Positions 1 to 5,127 are shown, counted from the stretch's first letter. The stretch is 7,507 bases of DNA from JBQTKD01 sp052389435 (GCA_052389435.1 JBQTIB010000198.1:1-7507), one strand, 5' to 3'. Program-made: numbers and translations. Notes: generated by a model from the sequence alone, not told the origin.

Positions 1-105
1 GGCCACCGCGCCGTCGCCACCCGCTACGACAAGCGCGACTTCGTCTTCCGCGGAACGATCGACGTCGCCTCGATCCGGATCTGGCTACGGGACCCCGTCA
101 GATGA
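1..105 (+). CDS. IS5-family transposase, C-terminal fragment
   Basis: Reading frame 1 is open from the window edge and encodes 34 residues, ending RIWLRDPVR and a TGA at 103-105. The pattern RYDKRDFVFRGT followed by a short hydrophobic helix and a Trp-Leu-Arg end is the usual C-terminus of IS5-family (IS427-like) DDE transposases of actinobacteria, which cut and rejoin the element's ends. The catalytic DDE residues lie outside the window, so I cannot say whether the enzyme is intact. The stop codon lies about 16 bp from the inferred element end, as expected for a compact insertion sequence. The family call is from memory of the C-terminal pattern; the fragment is short. Confidence 0.75.
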   Translation, partial: GHRAVATRYDKRDFVFRGTIDVASIRIWLRDPVR

Positions 106-121
106 TCCGCGGGACACGCTC
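1..121 (+). mobile_element. Right end of an IS5-like insertion sequence
   Basis: The transposase tail is followed by the sequence atccgcgggacacgctc (105-121), which looks like the inner-to-outer terminal inverted repeat of an actinobacterial IS5-type element; read inward it is GAGCGTGTCCCGCGGAT. The left end is outside the window, so the inverted repeat and target duplication cannot be matched. The next two bases are TA (122-123), a common target of this group. If the element ends at 121, the phosphatase gene's stop codon (TAG on the minus strand, 121-123) is made of target TA plus the first base of the IS. The exact boundary is uncertain by 1 to 3 bp. Confidence 0.65.
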
Positions 122-1560
122 TAGCCCGTCGGGCTGCGGTCCAGGCGAGCGAGCAGCACCGTGGCGAAGGTCGTGATCGCCAGTCGCTCGTTGATCGCGG
201 CGAGCCGGTCGAGCACCGTGCCGGGGTCGGTCGATCCCTCGACGGTCAGGGTCCGCAGCACGCCGCGCAGTTGGCCCATCGCCGCGGCGGCGACGATGTC
301 GTGGCCGACGACGTCTCCGACGGCGAGCGCGACCTGCCCGGACCGCGGTTCGAACACGTCGTACCAGTCGCCGCCGACCTCGTCGCGTCCCGCAGGCTGG
401 TAGTGCACGCAGATCTCGAGGTCGTCCACGGCGGGCGGGTCGCTGAGCAGGCTGCGCTGGAGCACCAGGGCGGTGTGCCGGGACCGCTCGTAGGTCATGC
501 CGTGGCCGAGGGCGACGGCCGCGTACTCGGCGATCTCCCCGAGCAGGCCGAGGTCCTCGGCGGTCCAGGACGGACGGTCCCCGAACAGGGCGAAGCTCGC
601 GACGGCGACCGCGAGGCCGTCGACGACGACCGGCACGAGGGCCAGGCGGTGCATGCCGGCCGCGAGCGCGTCGTCCGCGCTGTCGCGATGCGTCCACTCC
701 GCGATGTCGGCGGGCGCGAGCCCGACGACGTGCAGCCCGCCGTGCGCGAGGACGTCGTAGATCGGGTCGCCCGCGTCCCAGCGCAGGTTCTTCTCCAGCG
801 GGGGACCGTCGATGCCCTCGACGGCCTCCACGGCGAACCGGTCGGTGTGGACCGGCCGGTCCGGCGGGTGTCCCGGTGGCACGGGGTCGACCAGCAGGTG
901 AACGGTGGCGAGGTCGGCGAGGTCCGGCACGACGGCGCGCACGAGGGCCTGGAGTTCGGCGGCCGGTTCCAGGCGCAGGTTCAGCGCGGCCATGGCGCGA
1001 TTGACCAGTTCGTGGCGTCGCGACTGAAGCTGGGCGCTGCGCGTGGCCATCCGCAGGGCCACCTCGCCGGACGCGGCCTGCGCGAGGGTTTGCAGGATCT
1101 GCAGGTCTCGCGCGGTCCATTCGCGCTGCGCGCCGTCGACCACGCAGAAGGTGCCGAGCACCTCGCCGTCGGGGGAGTGCAGGGGGTGGCCCGCCCATGC
1201 CCCGATTCCCATCTGACGCACGGCCGGGTTGTCCCGGGTGAGGGGGTGGTTGGGGGCGTCGCCGACGAGCAGCGCCTCGCCGCTGGCGATCACGTACTGG
1301 CAGAACGACTCCTCGACCGCGTTCTGCCGCAGGCCCGACGCGGCCGCCGCGCCCACGCAGCTCTTCCAGAACGAGCGGCGCTCGTCGACGATCGTGACGA
1401 AGGCCGACGGTGCCGACAGCAGCATGGCGGCGAGCGTGGTCAACCGGTCGAAGGCCTCGTCGGGCGGGGTGTCCAGCAGGTCGGTGGCCGCGACGGCCGC
1501 GAGCCGGCGCGGGGACCGAATCGGCGCCGGCACCCCCGCAAGCTCACGCGCGGCGCTCAT
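121..1560 (-). CDS. GAF-GAF-PP2C (SpoIIE-type) phosphatase, C-terminally truncated at an IS
   Basis: A 479-residue protein. Residues about 25-170 form a first GAF domain, 195-355 a second, and 365-479 the start of a SpoIIE/PP2C serine phosphatase domain. The phosphatase motifs GGDWYD (396-401, with metal-binding D398) and VGDVVGHD (414-421, with D416) are present. A complete domain needs about 100 more residues, with the NAGHPP motif, the TDGL motif and the final DDVALL motif; all are missing because the frame stops at 121-123, exactly at the insertion sequence. The missing part includes metal-binding aspartates, so phosphatase activity is probably lost while the sensor domains remain. Intact relatives dephosphorylate anti-sigma antagonists in partner-switching cascades. 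I chose the ATG at 1558-1560 because the GAF domain begins soon after it; the frame upstream is open but antisense to the next gene. No clear ribosome-binding site is visible. It is probably a pseudogene or a sensor-only remnant. Confidence 0.85.
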   Translation of the reverse strand: MSAARELAGVPAPIRSPRRLAAVAATDLLDTPPDEAFDRLTTLAAMLLSAPSAFVTIVDERRSFWKSCVGAAAASGLRQNAVEESFCQYVIASGEALLVGDAPNHPLTRDNPAVRQMGIGAWAGHPLHSPDGEVLGTFCVVDGAQREWTARDLQILQTLAQAASGEVALRMATRSAQLQSRRHELVNRAMAALNLRLEPAAELQALVRAVVPDLADLATVHLLVDPVPPGHPPDRPVHTDRFAVEAVEGIDGPPLEKNLRWDAGDPIYDVLAHGGLHVVGLAPADIAEWTHRDSADDALAAGMHRLALVPVVVDGLAVAVASFALFGDRPSWTAEDLGLLGEIAEYAAVALGHGMTYERSRHTALVLQRSLLSDPPAVDDLEICVHYQPAGRDEVGGDWYDVFEPRSGQVALAVGDVVGHDIVAAAAMGQLRGVLRTLTVEGSTDPGTVLDRLAAINERLAITTFATVLLARLDRSPTG

Positions 1561-1640
1561 GTGAGCCCAGGGTATCCCGGAGCGGACAGGGCGCGACGGG
1601 CGCGGAGCGAGGCTTCTCGGGACGGTTCGGGCACCGCGGG

Positions 1641-1664
1641 GGTTGAGTCGCTCCCCGCGGGTAT
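1641..1664 (+). promoter_or_regulatory. SigB/SigF-type promoter for the ATPase gene
   Basis: GGTT at 1641-1644 and GGGTAT at 1659-1664, with 14 bp between, fit the consensus known for actinobacterial general-stress sigma factors (GNNT, 14-16 bp, GGGTAY). The predicted start of transcription, near 1671, is about 30 bp before the ATG at 1700. This would place the anti-sigma-type ATPase under the class of sigma factor encoded at 4155-4967. The -10 match is exact and the -35 is loose, so a chance match is possible. Confidence 0.5.
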
Positions 1665-1699
1665 GTTCGCGACGTGAACCCAGCGTCGGCCTTTGCTCC

Positions 1700-2089
1700 A
1701 TGACCGGCGCGCAGGGCGGGCACACGCTCGATCTGGACAACGACGTGCGGTCGGTCGCCAAGGCGCGGTCCTTCGTGCGGCGGCGATGCGCGGAGGCGGG
1801 GCTGTCCACCGCGCTGTGCGACACGGCGGCTCTGCTGGCCAGCGAAACCGTGACGAACGCGTTCGTCCACGGACACAGCGCCGCCGTTCTGACGGTCCGT
1901 CTGGACCGTCGCGGCGTGCTGGTCGAAGTGCGGGACGCCAATCCGCTCGAACCGCGCATGGGCCGCCTCGACGACTACGAGGCGCTCGGCGGGCGTGGCA
2001 TGGCGATCGTCGCGGAGATGTCCACCGACTGGGGATCGCGACGGGTTCGCGGCGGGAAAATCGTGTGGTTTCGGCTCGACGCGAGCTAG
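1700..2089 (+). CDS. RsbW-like anti-sigma-type ATPase (HATPase_c_2)
   Basis: A 129-residue single-domain GHKL ATPase of the kind related to the anti-sigma kinases RsbW and SpoIIAB. The N-box is SETVTNAFVHGH (48-59; E49, N53, H57), the G1 region is VRDANP (77-82, with D79) and the glycine-rich lid is GGRGMAIV (97-104), followed by the family's W-G and W-F-R-L end. These features bind ATP-Mg. The usual role is to hold a sigma factor or to phosphorylate a STAS-domain antagonist, but many actinobacterial copies are orphans of unknown partner. ATG 1700 is chosen because the domain starts near residue 9; there is no good ribosome-binding site, and a TTG at 1643 would overlap the likely promoter. 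The gene is divergent from the PP2C phosphatase gene, and its stop overlaps that of the convergent MerR gene by 4 bp. Confidence 0.85.
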   Translation: MTGAQGGHTLDLDNDVRSVAKARSFVRRRCAEAGLSTALCDTAALLASETVTNAFVHGHSAAVLTVRLDRRGVLVEVRDANPLEPRMGRLDDYEALGGRGMAIVAEMSTDWGSRRVRGGKIVWFRLDAS

Positions 2090-2406
2090 CGCGCCGCGGC
2101 GCGCAGGCGATCGATCTCGGCGCGAAGTTCGGCGTTCTCGGCCTCGAGCGCCAGTACCTCGGAGACGCCGGCGAGGTTCAGGCCCGCGCCGAGCATGTCG
2201 CCGATGCGCCGGACCCGCGCGACGTTGTCCAGGCTGTAGCGGCGGGTGCCGGCCGGGGTGCGCACTGGAGTCAGCAGGCCGCGCTGTTCGTACAGGCGCA
2301 GCGCCTGAACCCCGCAGCCGGCGAGCTCCGCGGCTACGGAGATGCCGTACACGCCGGCCGACGGTGCCGGGGCGAACGCATCCGCGGCGGGAGCGGGTCG
2401 CGTCAC
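2086..2406 (-). CDS. MerR-family regulator, HspR-like, of the adjacent hsp20
   Basis: A 106-residue protein. Residues 20-85 carry a MerR winged helix: YGISVAAELAGCGVQALRLYEQRG for the helix-turn-helix, then TRRYS (54-58) for the wing, and the LNLAGV motif (76-81) typical of HspR-type members. Residues about 82-105, rich in Glu, Leu and Arg, should form the short dimer coiled coil. There is no metal- or ligand-binding C-terminal domain. HspR proteins repress chaperone genes and are released on heat stress, often with chaperone help; here the neighbour read divergently is hsp20, so it is probably the target, with autorepression likely. The start is GTG at 2404-2406, 4 bp after an AGGAGG box (2411-2416, minus). 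An unusual proline/alanine-rich N-terminal extension of about 18 residues precedes the domain. Confidence 0.85.
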   Translation of the reverse strand: MTRPAPAADAFAPAPSAGVYGISVAAELAGCGVQALRLYEQRGLLTPVRTPAGTRRYSLDNVARVRRIGDMLGAGLNLAGVSEVLALEAENAELRAEIDRLRAAAR

Positions 2407-2426
2407 GTCTCCTCCTCGAAGCTCGG

Positions 2427-2454
2427 ACGATCTATCTCGGCCAGCATAGATCGT
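2427..2454. promoter_or_regulatory. Operator-like palindrome, copy 1 (MerR side)
   Basis: A perfect 9-bp inverted repeat, ACGATCTAT and ATAGATCGT, with a 10-bp spacer. It lies 21 to 48 bp before the MerR start codon. Its core, ATCT at 2430-2433 and GCCAG at 2440-2444 followed one base later by ATAGAT at 2446-2451, recurs at the same spacing in copy 2 near hsp20. Adenine and thymine are rare in this genome, so the match stands out. The likely binder is the neighbouring MerR protein, by inference. Confidence 0.6.
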
Positions 2455-2482
2455 GCAGCCCGGAACGCCTGTGAAGCAGATC

Positions 2483-2501
2483 TCAAGTCGGGCGCACTTG
2501 A
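2483..2501. promoter_or_regulatory. TCAAGT-N7-ACTTGA palindrome on the hsp20 -35 box
   Basis: Perfect 6-bp arms at 2483-2488 and 2496-2501 are separated by 7 bp. The right arm overlaps the -35 hexamer TTGACG (2498-2503) of the hsp20 promoter, so a protein bound here would block RNA polymerase. The 7-bp spacing is that of the HspR element (HAIR, CTTGAGT-N7-ACTCAAG), but the half-sites differ, so this may be a divergent HAIR-like site or the site of another regulator. Confidence 0.45.
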
Positions 2502-2527
2502 CGCGGACAGGTGTGGGTGTCTATAAA
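2498..2527 (+). promoter_or_regulatory. Housekeeping-type promoter of hsp20
   Basis: TTGACG (2498-2503) and TATAAA (2522-2527) are separated by 18 bp, a near-consensus sigma-70 promoter and the only such pair I noticed in this GC-rich window. Transcription should begin about 2533-2536. The -35 lies in one palindrome (2483-2501) and the -10 and start lie in another (2526-2551), so the promoter is placed for tight repression. Confidence 0.65.
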
Positions 2528-2551
2528 ATCTCTGTCAGCCAGAATAGATTT
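2526..2551. promoter_or_regulatory. Operator-like palindrome, copy 2 (hsp20 side)
   Basis: Arms AAATCT (2526-2531) and AGATTT (2546-2551) with a 14-bp spacer. Aligned without gaps to bases 2428-2453 it matches at 18 of 26 positions, including ATCT, GCCAG (2538-2542) and ATAGAT (2544-2549). It overlaps the end of the -10 box and the predicted transcription start, a classic repressor position. Having two copies, one before each divergent gene, supports one regulator for both. Confidence 0.6.
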
Positions 2552-2611
2552 GCTGACGAAGGACAAGGAAGATCGCGTCCGATCGGACGCCCGCAGAGGA
2601 GGCCAAGGAAC
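2534..2611 (+). promoter_or_regulatory. hsp20 mRNA leader with two hairpins and a strong ribosome-binding site
   Basis: The predicted leader of about 78 nt begins with GTCAGC (2534-2539) that can pair with GCTGAC (2552-2557). A second stem, GCGTCC (2575-2580) with GGACGC (2585-2590), is closed by a GATC loop. The ribosome-binding site AGGAGG (2597-2602) is 9 nt before the ATG and lies outside both stems, so this is not a simple thermometer in which the site itself is paired. The hairpins may instead protect the mRNA, or simply reflect operator palindromes in the DNA. Confidence 0.45.
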
Positions 2612-3052
2612 ATGATCACCCGCACCGACCCCTTCCGCGACCTCGACCGCGTCGCGCAGCAGCTGTTCAGTGTGGGCACCCCGACGAACCCGAGCACCGT
2701 GGCCATGGACGCCTACCGCGACGGGGACCTGCTGTGCCTGCACTTCGACGTGCCCGGCATGGACCCCGGTTCGATCGCCCTGGACGTGCAGCGCAACGTC
2801 CTGACCGTCAGCGGAGAACGGAAGGGCCCGGCCCCGGACCACTGCGGCTACCTCGCGGCGGAACGGCCGCGCGGCGCCTTCCGGCGGCAGGTGCACCTCG
2901 GGGAGTCGCTGGACACCGACGCCATCGAGGCCGCCTACCGCGAAGGCGTGCTGAGCGTACGAATCCCGGTGGCGGCGAAGGCCAAGCCGCGTCGGGTGGA
3001 GATCTCCGGCTCGTGGGACGCCGTGGCGGCAGCCGAGCCCTCCGCGAACTGA
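2612..3052 (+). CDS. Hsp20 family small heat-shock protein
   Basis: A 146-residue alpha-crystallin-type chaperone, an ATP-independent holdase that keeps unfolding proteins soluble as large cytoplasmic oligomers. The N-terminal arm (1-30) begins with DPFRDLDRVAQQLF, a pattern common in actinobacterial Hsp20. The crystallin domain spans about 31-122, with LHFDVPGMDPGSIALDV (43-59), LTVSGERK (64-71) and the hallmark GVLSVRIPV (112-120). The C-terminal tail has VEI (129-131), the I-x-I/V type motif that links subunits. ATG 2612 follows an AGGAGG box by 9 bp and matches the usual N-terminus; the frame is open further upstream only through the promoter. Divergent from the MerR regulator, it is likely repressed by it and released on stress. 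Confidence 0.93.
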   Translation: MITRTDPFRDLDRVAQQLFSVGTPTNPSTVAMDAYRDGDLLCLHFDVPGMDPGSIALDVQRNVLTVSGERKGPAPDHCGYLAAERPRGAFRRQVHLGESLDTDAIEAAYREGVLSVRIPVAAKAKPRRVEISGSWDAVAAAEPSAN

Positions 3053-3066
3053 CGGGGGCCACCGCC

Positions 3067-3183
3067 ATGGCGGTACTGAAGGGAGAACTGGCGCGTCAGG
3101 CGTTGGCGCGGACGAACAGGCGCCGTCCGATCTCCACGGGCGTCGCCGCGGGACCCAAGCCCGGCGTGGGCGAACGCCGGTAG
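3067..3183 (+). CDS. Possible small basic protein (38 aa), unknown function
   Basis: An ATG at 3067, 14 bp after the hsp20 stop, opens a 38-residue frame beginning MAVLKGELARQALARTNRRR and ending GERR. It is strongly basic (about nine Arg and Lys), with no membrane segment and no recognised domain. A G-run (3054-3058) is a weak ribosome-binding site. The terminator stem starts 6 bp after its stop, so it fits within the hsp20 transcript. It may simply be open frame in GC-rich 3' untranslated sequence; I cannot assign a function. Confidence 0.3.
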   Translation: MAVLKGELARQALARTNRRRPISTGVAAGPKPGVGERR

Positions 3184-3188
3184 CGATC

Positions 3189-3224
3189 CGGGCCCGGGCG
3201 GGGTTGCCGACCCGCCCGGGCCCG
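3189..3224 (+). terminator. Hairpin terminator after hsp20
   Basis: A perfect 14-bp stem, CGGGCCCGGGCGGG (3189-3202) pairing with CCCGCCCGGGCCCG (3211-3224), with an 8-nt loop. There is no T-run after it, which is common for actinobacterial terminators. It separates the hsp20 unit from the PP2C remnant and ANTAR gene. Confidence 0.75.
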
Positions 3225-3229
3225 TTCGC

Positions 3230-3406
3230 GTGCCGATGCTCACGCCGGGAACGGTGTGCGCGGGCGTTCGGGGCCTCGTGGTGGTGCCCCTGTGCGCCGG
3301 CGCCGCCTCGATCGAGCAGTTCCTGGACGACCTGTGCGACCACCTCGTGCGCGGCCCCCCGAGCAACGAGGACGTGGCGCTGCTCGCCGTGCGCATCGGC
3401 GAGTAG
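3230..3406 (+). pseudogene. PP2C (SpoIIE-type) phosphatase remnant, C-terminus only
   Basis: The frame ending at the TAG 3404-3406 encodes SIEQFLDDLCDHLV then NEDVALLAVRIGE, which closely fits the last 30 or so residues of SpoIIE/PP2C phosphatases (final helix, then the [D/E]DVALLAVR strand). Nothing upstream resembles the remainder of the domain: the terminator stem (3189-3224) sits immediately before, and the codons 3230-3300 look unrelated. A GTG (3230) or ATG (3236) could start a peptide of 58 or 56 residues, but I see no ribosome-binding site. The simplest reading is a leftover of a deleted phosphatase gene that once stood before the ANTAR gene. It is not the missing end of the gene at 121-1560 in any simple way, because strand and position differ. 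Confidence 0.55.
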
Positions 3407-3439
3407 CGTGCTTCGTCCGAGACGTCGTGGGGAGTGCAG

Positions 3440-4150
3440 ATGAACGACCGGTCGCCCGCGGCTCCGAATCTCGTCGACCACCTAGGCGATCTGGTGCGCC
3501 ACCTCGACACCGGCGGCAGGCCGATGGAGCCCTCGCGGATCGTCGACCTCGCGGCGCGGTCGGTTCCGGGCGGCTCGTGCGCGGGCATCACGTTGATTCC
3601 AGCCCACGGCGCGCCGGTCACGATGGCGGCGAGCGAGGATCTGCCGGAGAAGGTCGACGCACTGCAGTACCGCTTCGACGAGGGCCCGTGCCTGCAGGCC
3701 ATCGAGGACAACGACCTCGTCGTGGCCGATGAGTTGGCCGAGGACCCGCGCTGGCCCAAGTTCGCGCCCGAGTGCGTCGCGACCTTCGACGTGCACAGCA
3801 TGCTCGGCGTCCGGCTGTTCCTGGCCGGCGGCGAACGGGCCGCCCTGAACTTCTACGCGCGCGCCCCGCACGCCTTCGACGCCCGCTCCGAGGAGATCGC
3901 GGCGCTGTTCGCCCCGTTCGTGGCGCTGTCGGTCGACACGACCCTGCACCGCGATCGAGTCGAGGCGCTGCGATCCGAACTCACCGTCAGCAGGCAGATC
4001 GGCATAGCGACCGGCATGCTCATGGGGCGGCACCTGCTCACCTACGAGCAGGCCTACGACCGGCTCTCCGAGGCCGGGGCCCGGCTCGGTGCGCGGCTCG
4101 CGGACGTCGCCGCGCACGTCGCCGAGACCGGGGAACTGCCCCCGCTGTAG
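3440..4150 (+). CDS. GAF-ANTAR domain RNA-binding antiterminator-type regulator
   Basis: A 236-residue cytoplasmic protein. Residues about 30-168 are a GAF sensor, including the typical RFDEGPCLQAIE (78-89) and DPRWPKFAPE (102-111) patterns of actinobacterial GAF-ANTAR proteins. Residues about 176-234 are an ANTAR domain: IGIATGMLMGRH (187-198), the YEQAYDRLSEA helix (202-212) and LADVAAHVAETGELP (220-234). ANTAR domains bind paired hexaloop hairpins in mRNA leaders and prevent termination; the signal for the GAF part is unknown. ATG 3440 is chosen because GGGGAG (3428-3433) lies 6 bp upstream; GTG 3434 would add two residues. There is no obvious promoter in the 33 bp after the PP2C remnant. 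The gene is convergent with the sigma factor, with 4 bp between stops and no terminator hairpin there. Confidence 0.9.
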   Translation: MNDRSPAAPNLVDHLGDLVRHLDTGGRPMEPSRIVDLAARSVPGGSCAGITLIPAHGAPVTMAASEDLPEKVDALQYRFDEGPCLQAIEDNDLVVADELAEDPRWPKFAPECVATFDVHSMLGVRLFLAGGERAALNFYARAPHAFDARSEEIAALFAPFVALSVDTTLHRDRVEALRSELTVSRQIGIATGMLMGRHLLTYEQAYDRLSEAGARLGARLADVAAHVAETGELPPL

Positions 4151-4154
4151 CGGC

Positions 4155-4967
4155 TCAGGTCGCCGCCATCTTGGCCCGCAGCGTGGCCAGGGTCTGGGCC
4201 AGGACGCGGGAGACGTGCATCTGCGACAGGCCTATCTCCGCGCCGATCTGAGCCTGCGTCATGTCCTCGTAGAAGCGCATCTGCAGGATCCGACGCTCGC
4301 GGTCGGGAAGCTCGTCGAGAAAGGGCCGCAGGGCCATGCAGTCGATCGTCAGATCCGCGCGGCCGTCGGTGTAGCCGATGGTGTCGGCCAGGGTGAAGTC
4401 GTCCTCGTCGTCGCTGCCGGCGGGGGCGTCGAGGGAGTGCGGCTGCCACACGTCGTCGGCGGTCATGGCCTCCAGGACCAGTTCCTCGTCCACGGCGAGC
4501 CGCGCCGCCAGTTCGCCGACCGTGGGCGCGCGTCCGAGTTCGTGCGTGAGCTTCTCGGTGGCCTCGCGCAACACCGCCTTGGTTTCCTGCAGCCGCCGCG
4601 GCAGGCGGATCCACCGGCGCTTGTCCCGGAAGTACCGGCGGATCTCGCCCTGGACCGTGGGCCGGGCGAAGGAGTTGAAGTCGCTTCCGCGTTCGGGGTC
4701 GAAACGCCCGATAGCGAGCACCAGGCCCAGGAAGCCCACCTGGGCGAGCTCGTCGACGTCGACGGCCGGATTGGCGTAGCGGCCGGCCAACCAGCGCACG
4801 AGGCCGGTGTAGCGCCGGACGAGTTCTTCCCGGATCGCCTCTGCGGTCGCCTCGTCCGCCTCGCGCAGAGCGAGGAACAGGTCGTGGTCGGTGGCCTCGC
4901 CGAGGCTGGGCCGAATCGAGTGGGGCCGAATCGAGTGGGGCCGAATCGGGGTGGCGACGGTCGCCAT
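4155..4967 (-). CDS. SigF/SigB/SigG-family RNA polymerase sigma factor
   Basis: A 270-residue group 3 sigma factor. Region 2 spans about 50-120, with DVDELAQVGFLGLVLAIGRFDPERG (70-94) and FNSFARPTVQGEIRRYFRDKRR (97-118) for core binding, -10 recognition and melting. Region 3 spans about 125-200, and region 4 about 215-265, with the helix-turn-helix MTQAQIGAEIGLSQMHVSRVL (236-256) for the -35. This family drives general stress, osmotic and developmental genes, is usually held by RsbW-type ATPases, and recognises GNNT/GGGTAY promoters; one candidate stands at 1641-1664. ATG 4965-4967 has AAGGAG (4974-4979, minus) 6 bp upstream. The N-terminus is odd: IRPHS is repeated twice (8-17) and begun a third time, from a 15-bp tandem repeat. 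I saw no SigB-type promoter in front of the gene, so autoregulation is not evident. The two ATPases here are candidate partners by proximity only. Confidence 0.93.
   Translation of the reverse strand: MATVATPIRPHSIRPHSIRPSLGEATDHDLFLALREADEATAEAIREELVRRYTGLVRWLAGRYANPAVDVDELAQVGFLGLVLAIGRFDPERGSDFNSFARPTVQGEIRRYFRDKRRWIRLPRRLQETKAVLREATEKLTHELGRAPTVGELAARLAVDEELVLEAMTADDVWQPHSLDAPAGSDDEDDFTLADTIGYTDGRADLTIDCMALRPFLDELPDRERRILQMRFYEDMTQAQIGAEIGLSQMHVSRVLAQTLATLRAKMAAT
4908..4952. repeat. 15-bp tandem repeat inside the sigma factor N-terminus
   Basis: Two identical units of gggccgaatcgagtg (4908-4922 and 4923-4937) are followed by a partial third (4938-4952, first 11 bases identical). The unit is five codons, so changes in copy number keep the frame and add or remove IRPHS before the conserved part of the sigma factor. 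It starts 15 bp inside the start codon. Slipped-strand variation is plausible but not shown. Confidence 0.8.
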
Positions 4968-5127
4968 GTCCTTCTCCTTGCGGTGGAGCCACGCCTTTGT
5001 TCGACGCGCTGCCGTTTTCTATGCGTCGAAACGCCTGCTCGAAACCTGGACGCGGATCGATTCACAGCCACCCGCTCGCGGATCGTCGCCTCGGCGGGTC
5101 GGCCCGCCCGCTCGCTAGCCTTGCCCG
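4968..5127. promoter_or_regulatory. Divergent intergenic region between sigma factor and CinA-like gene
   Basis: The 160 bp hold the sigma gene's ribosome-binding site (4974-4979, minus), a 7-bp direct repeat TCGAAAC at 5026-5032 and 5039-5045 (GTTTCGA on the sigma strand, 13 bp apart), and a short A/T-richer patch at 5013-5023. TAGCCT at 5116-5121 stands 6 bp before the GTG of the CinA-like gene, the spacing expected for the -10 box of a leaderless transcript. I see no convincing -35 box for either gene. The direct repeat may be an activator or repressor site for the sigma gene, by inference only. Confidence 0.35.

Noticed and set aside
1570..1575. Second GGGTAT on the plus strand
   Set aside because: No GNNT at 14-16 bp upstream and it lies 125 bp before the nearest start; on the minus strand it reads GGGATAC-like and does not fit a promoter for the phosphatase.
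271..1677. Long plus-strand open frame of 468 codons opposite the phosphatase
   Set aside because: It is antisense to a gene with clear GAF and PP2C motifs, and its composition (Gly, Arg, Val, Glu, His rich, no domain) is typical of GC-rich shadow frames.
2483..3481. Minus-strand 332-codon frame over hsp20
   Set aside because: Antisense to a clear Hsp20 domain and crosses the promoter and terminator; no recognisable motif.
5013..5045. GTTT-N17-GCATAG (minus strand) as an autoregulatory promoter of the sigma gene
   Set aside because: GCATAG shares only three of six bases with GGGTAT; not enough for a call, though the GTTTCGA direct repeat is noted.
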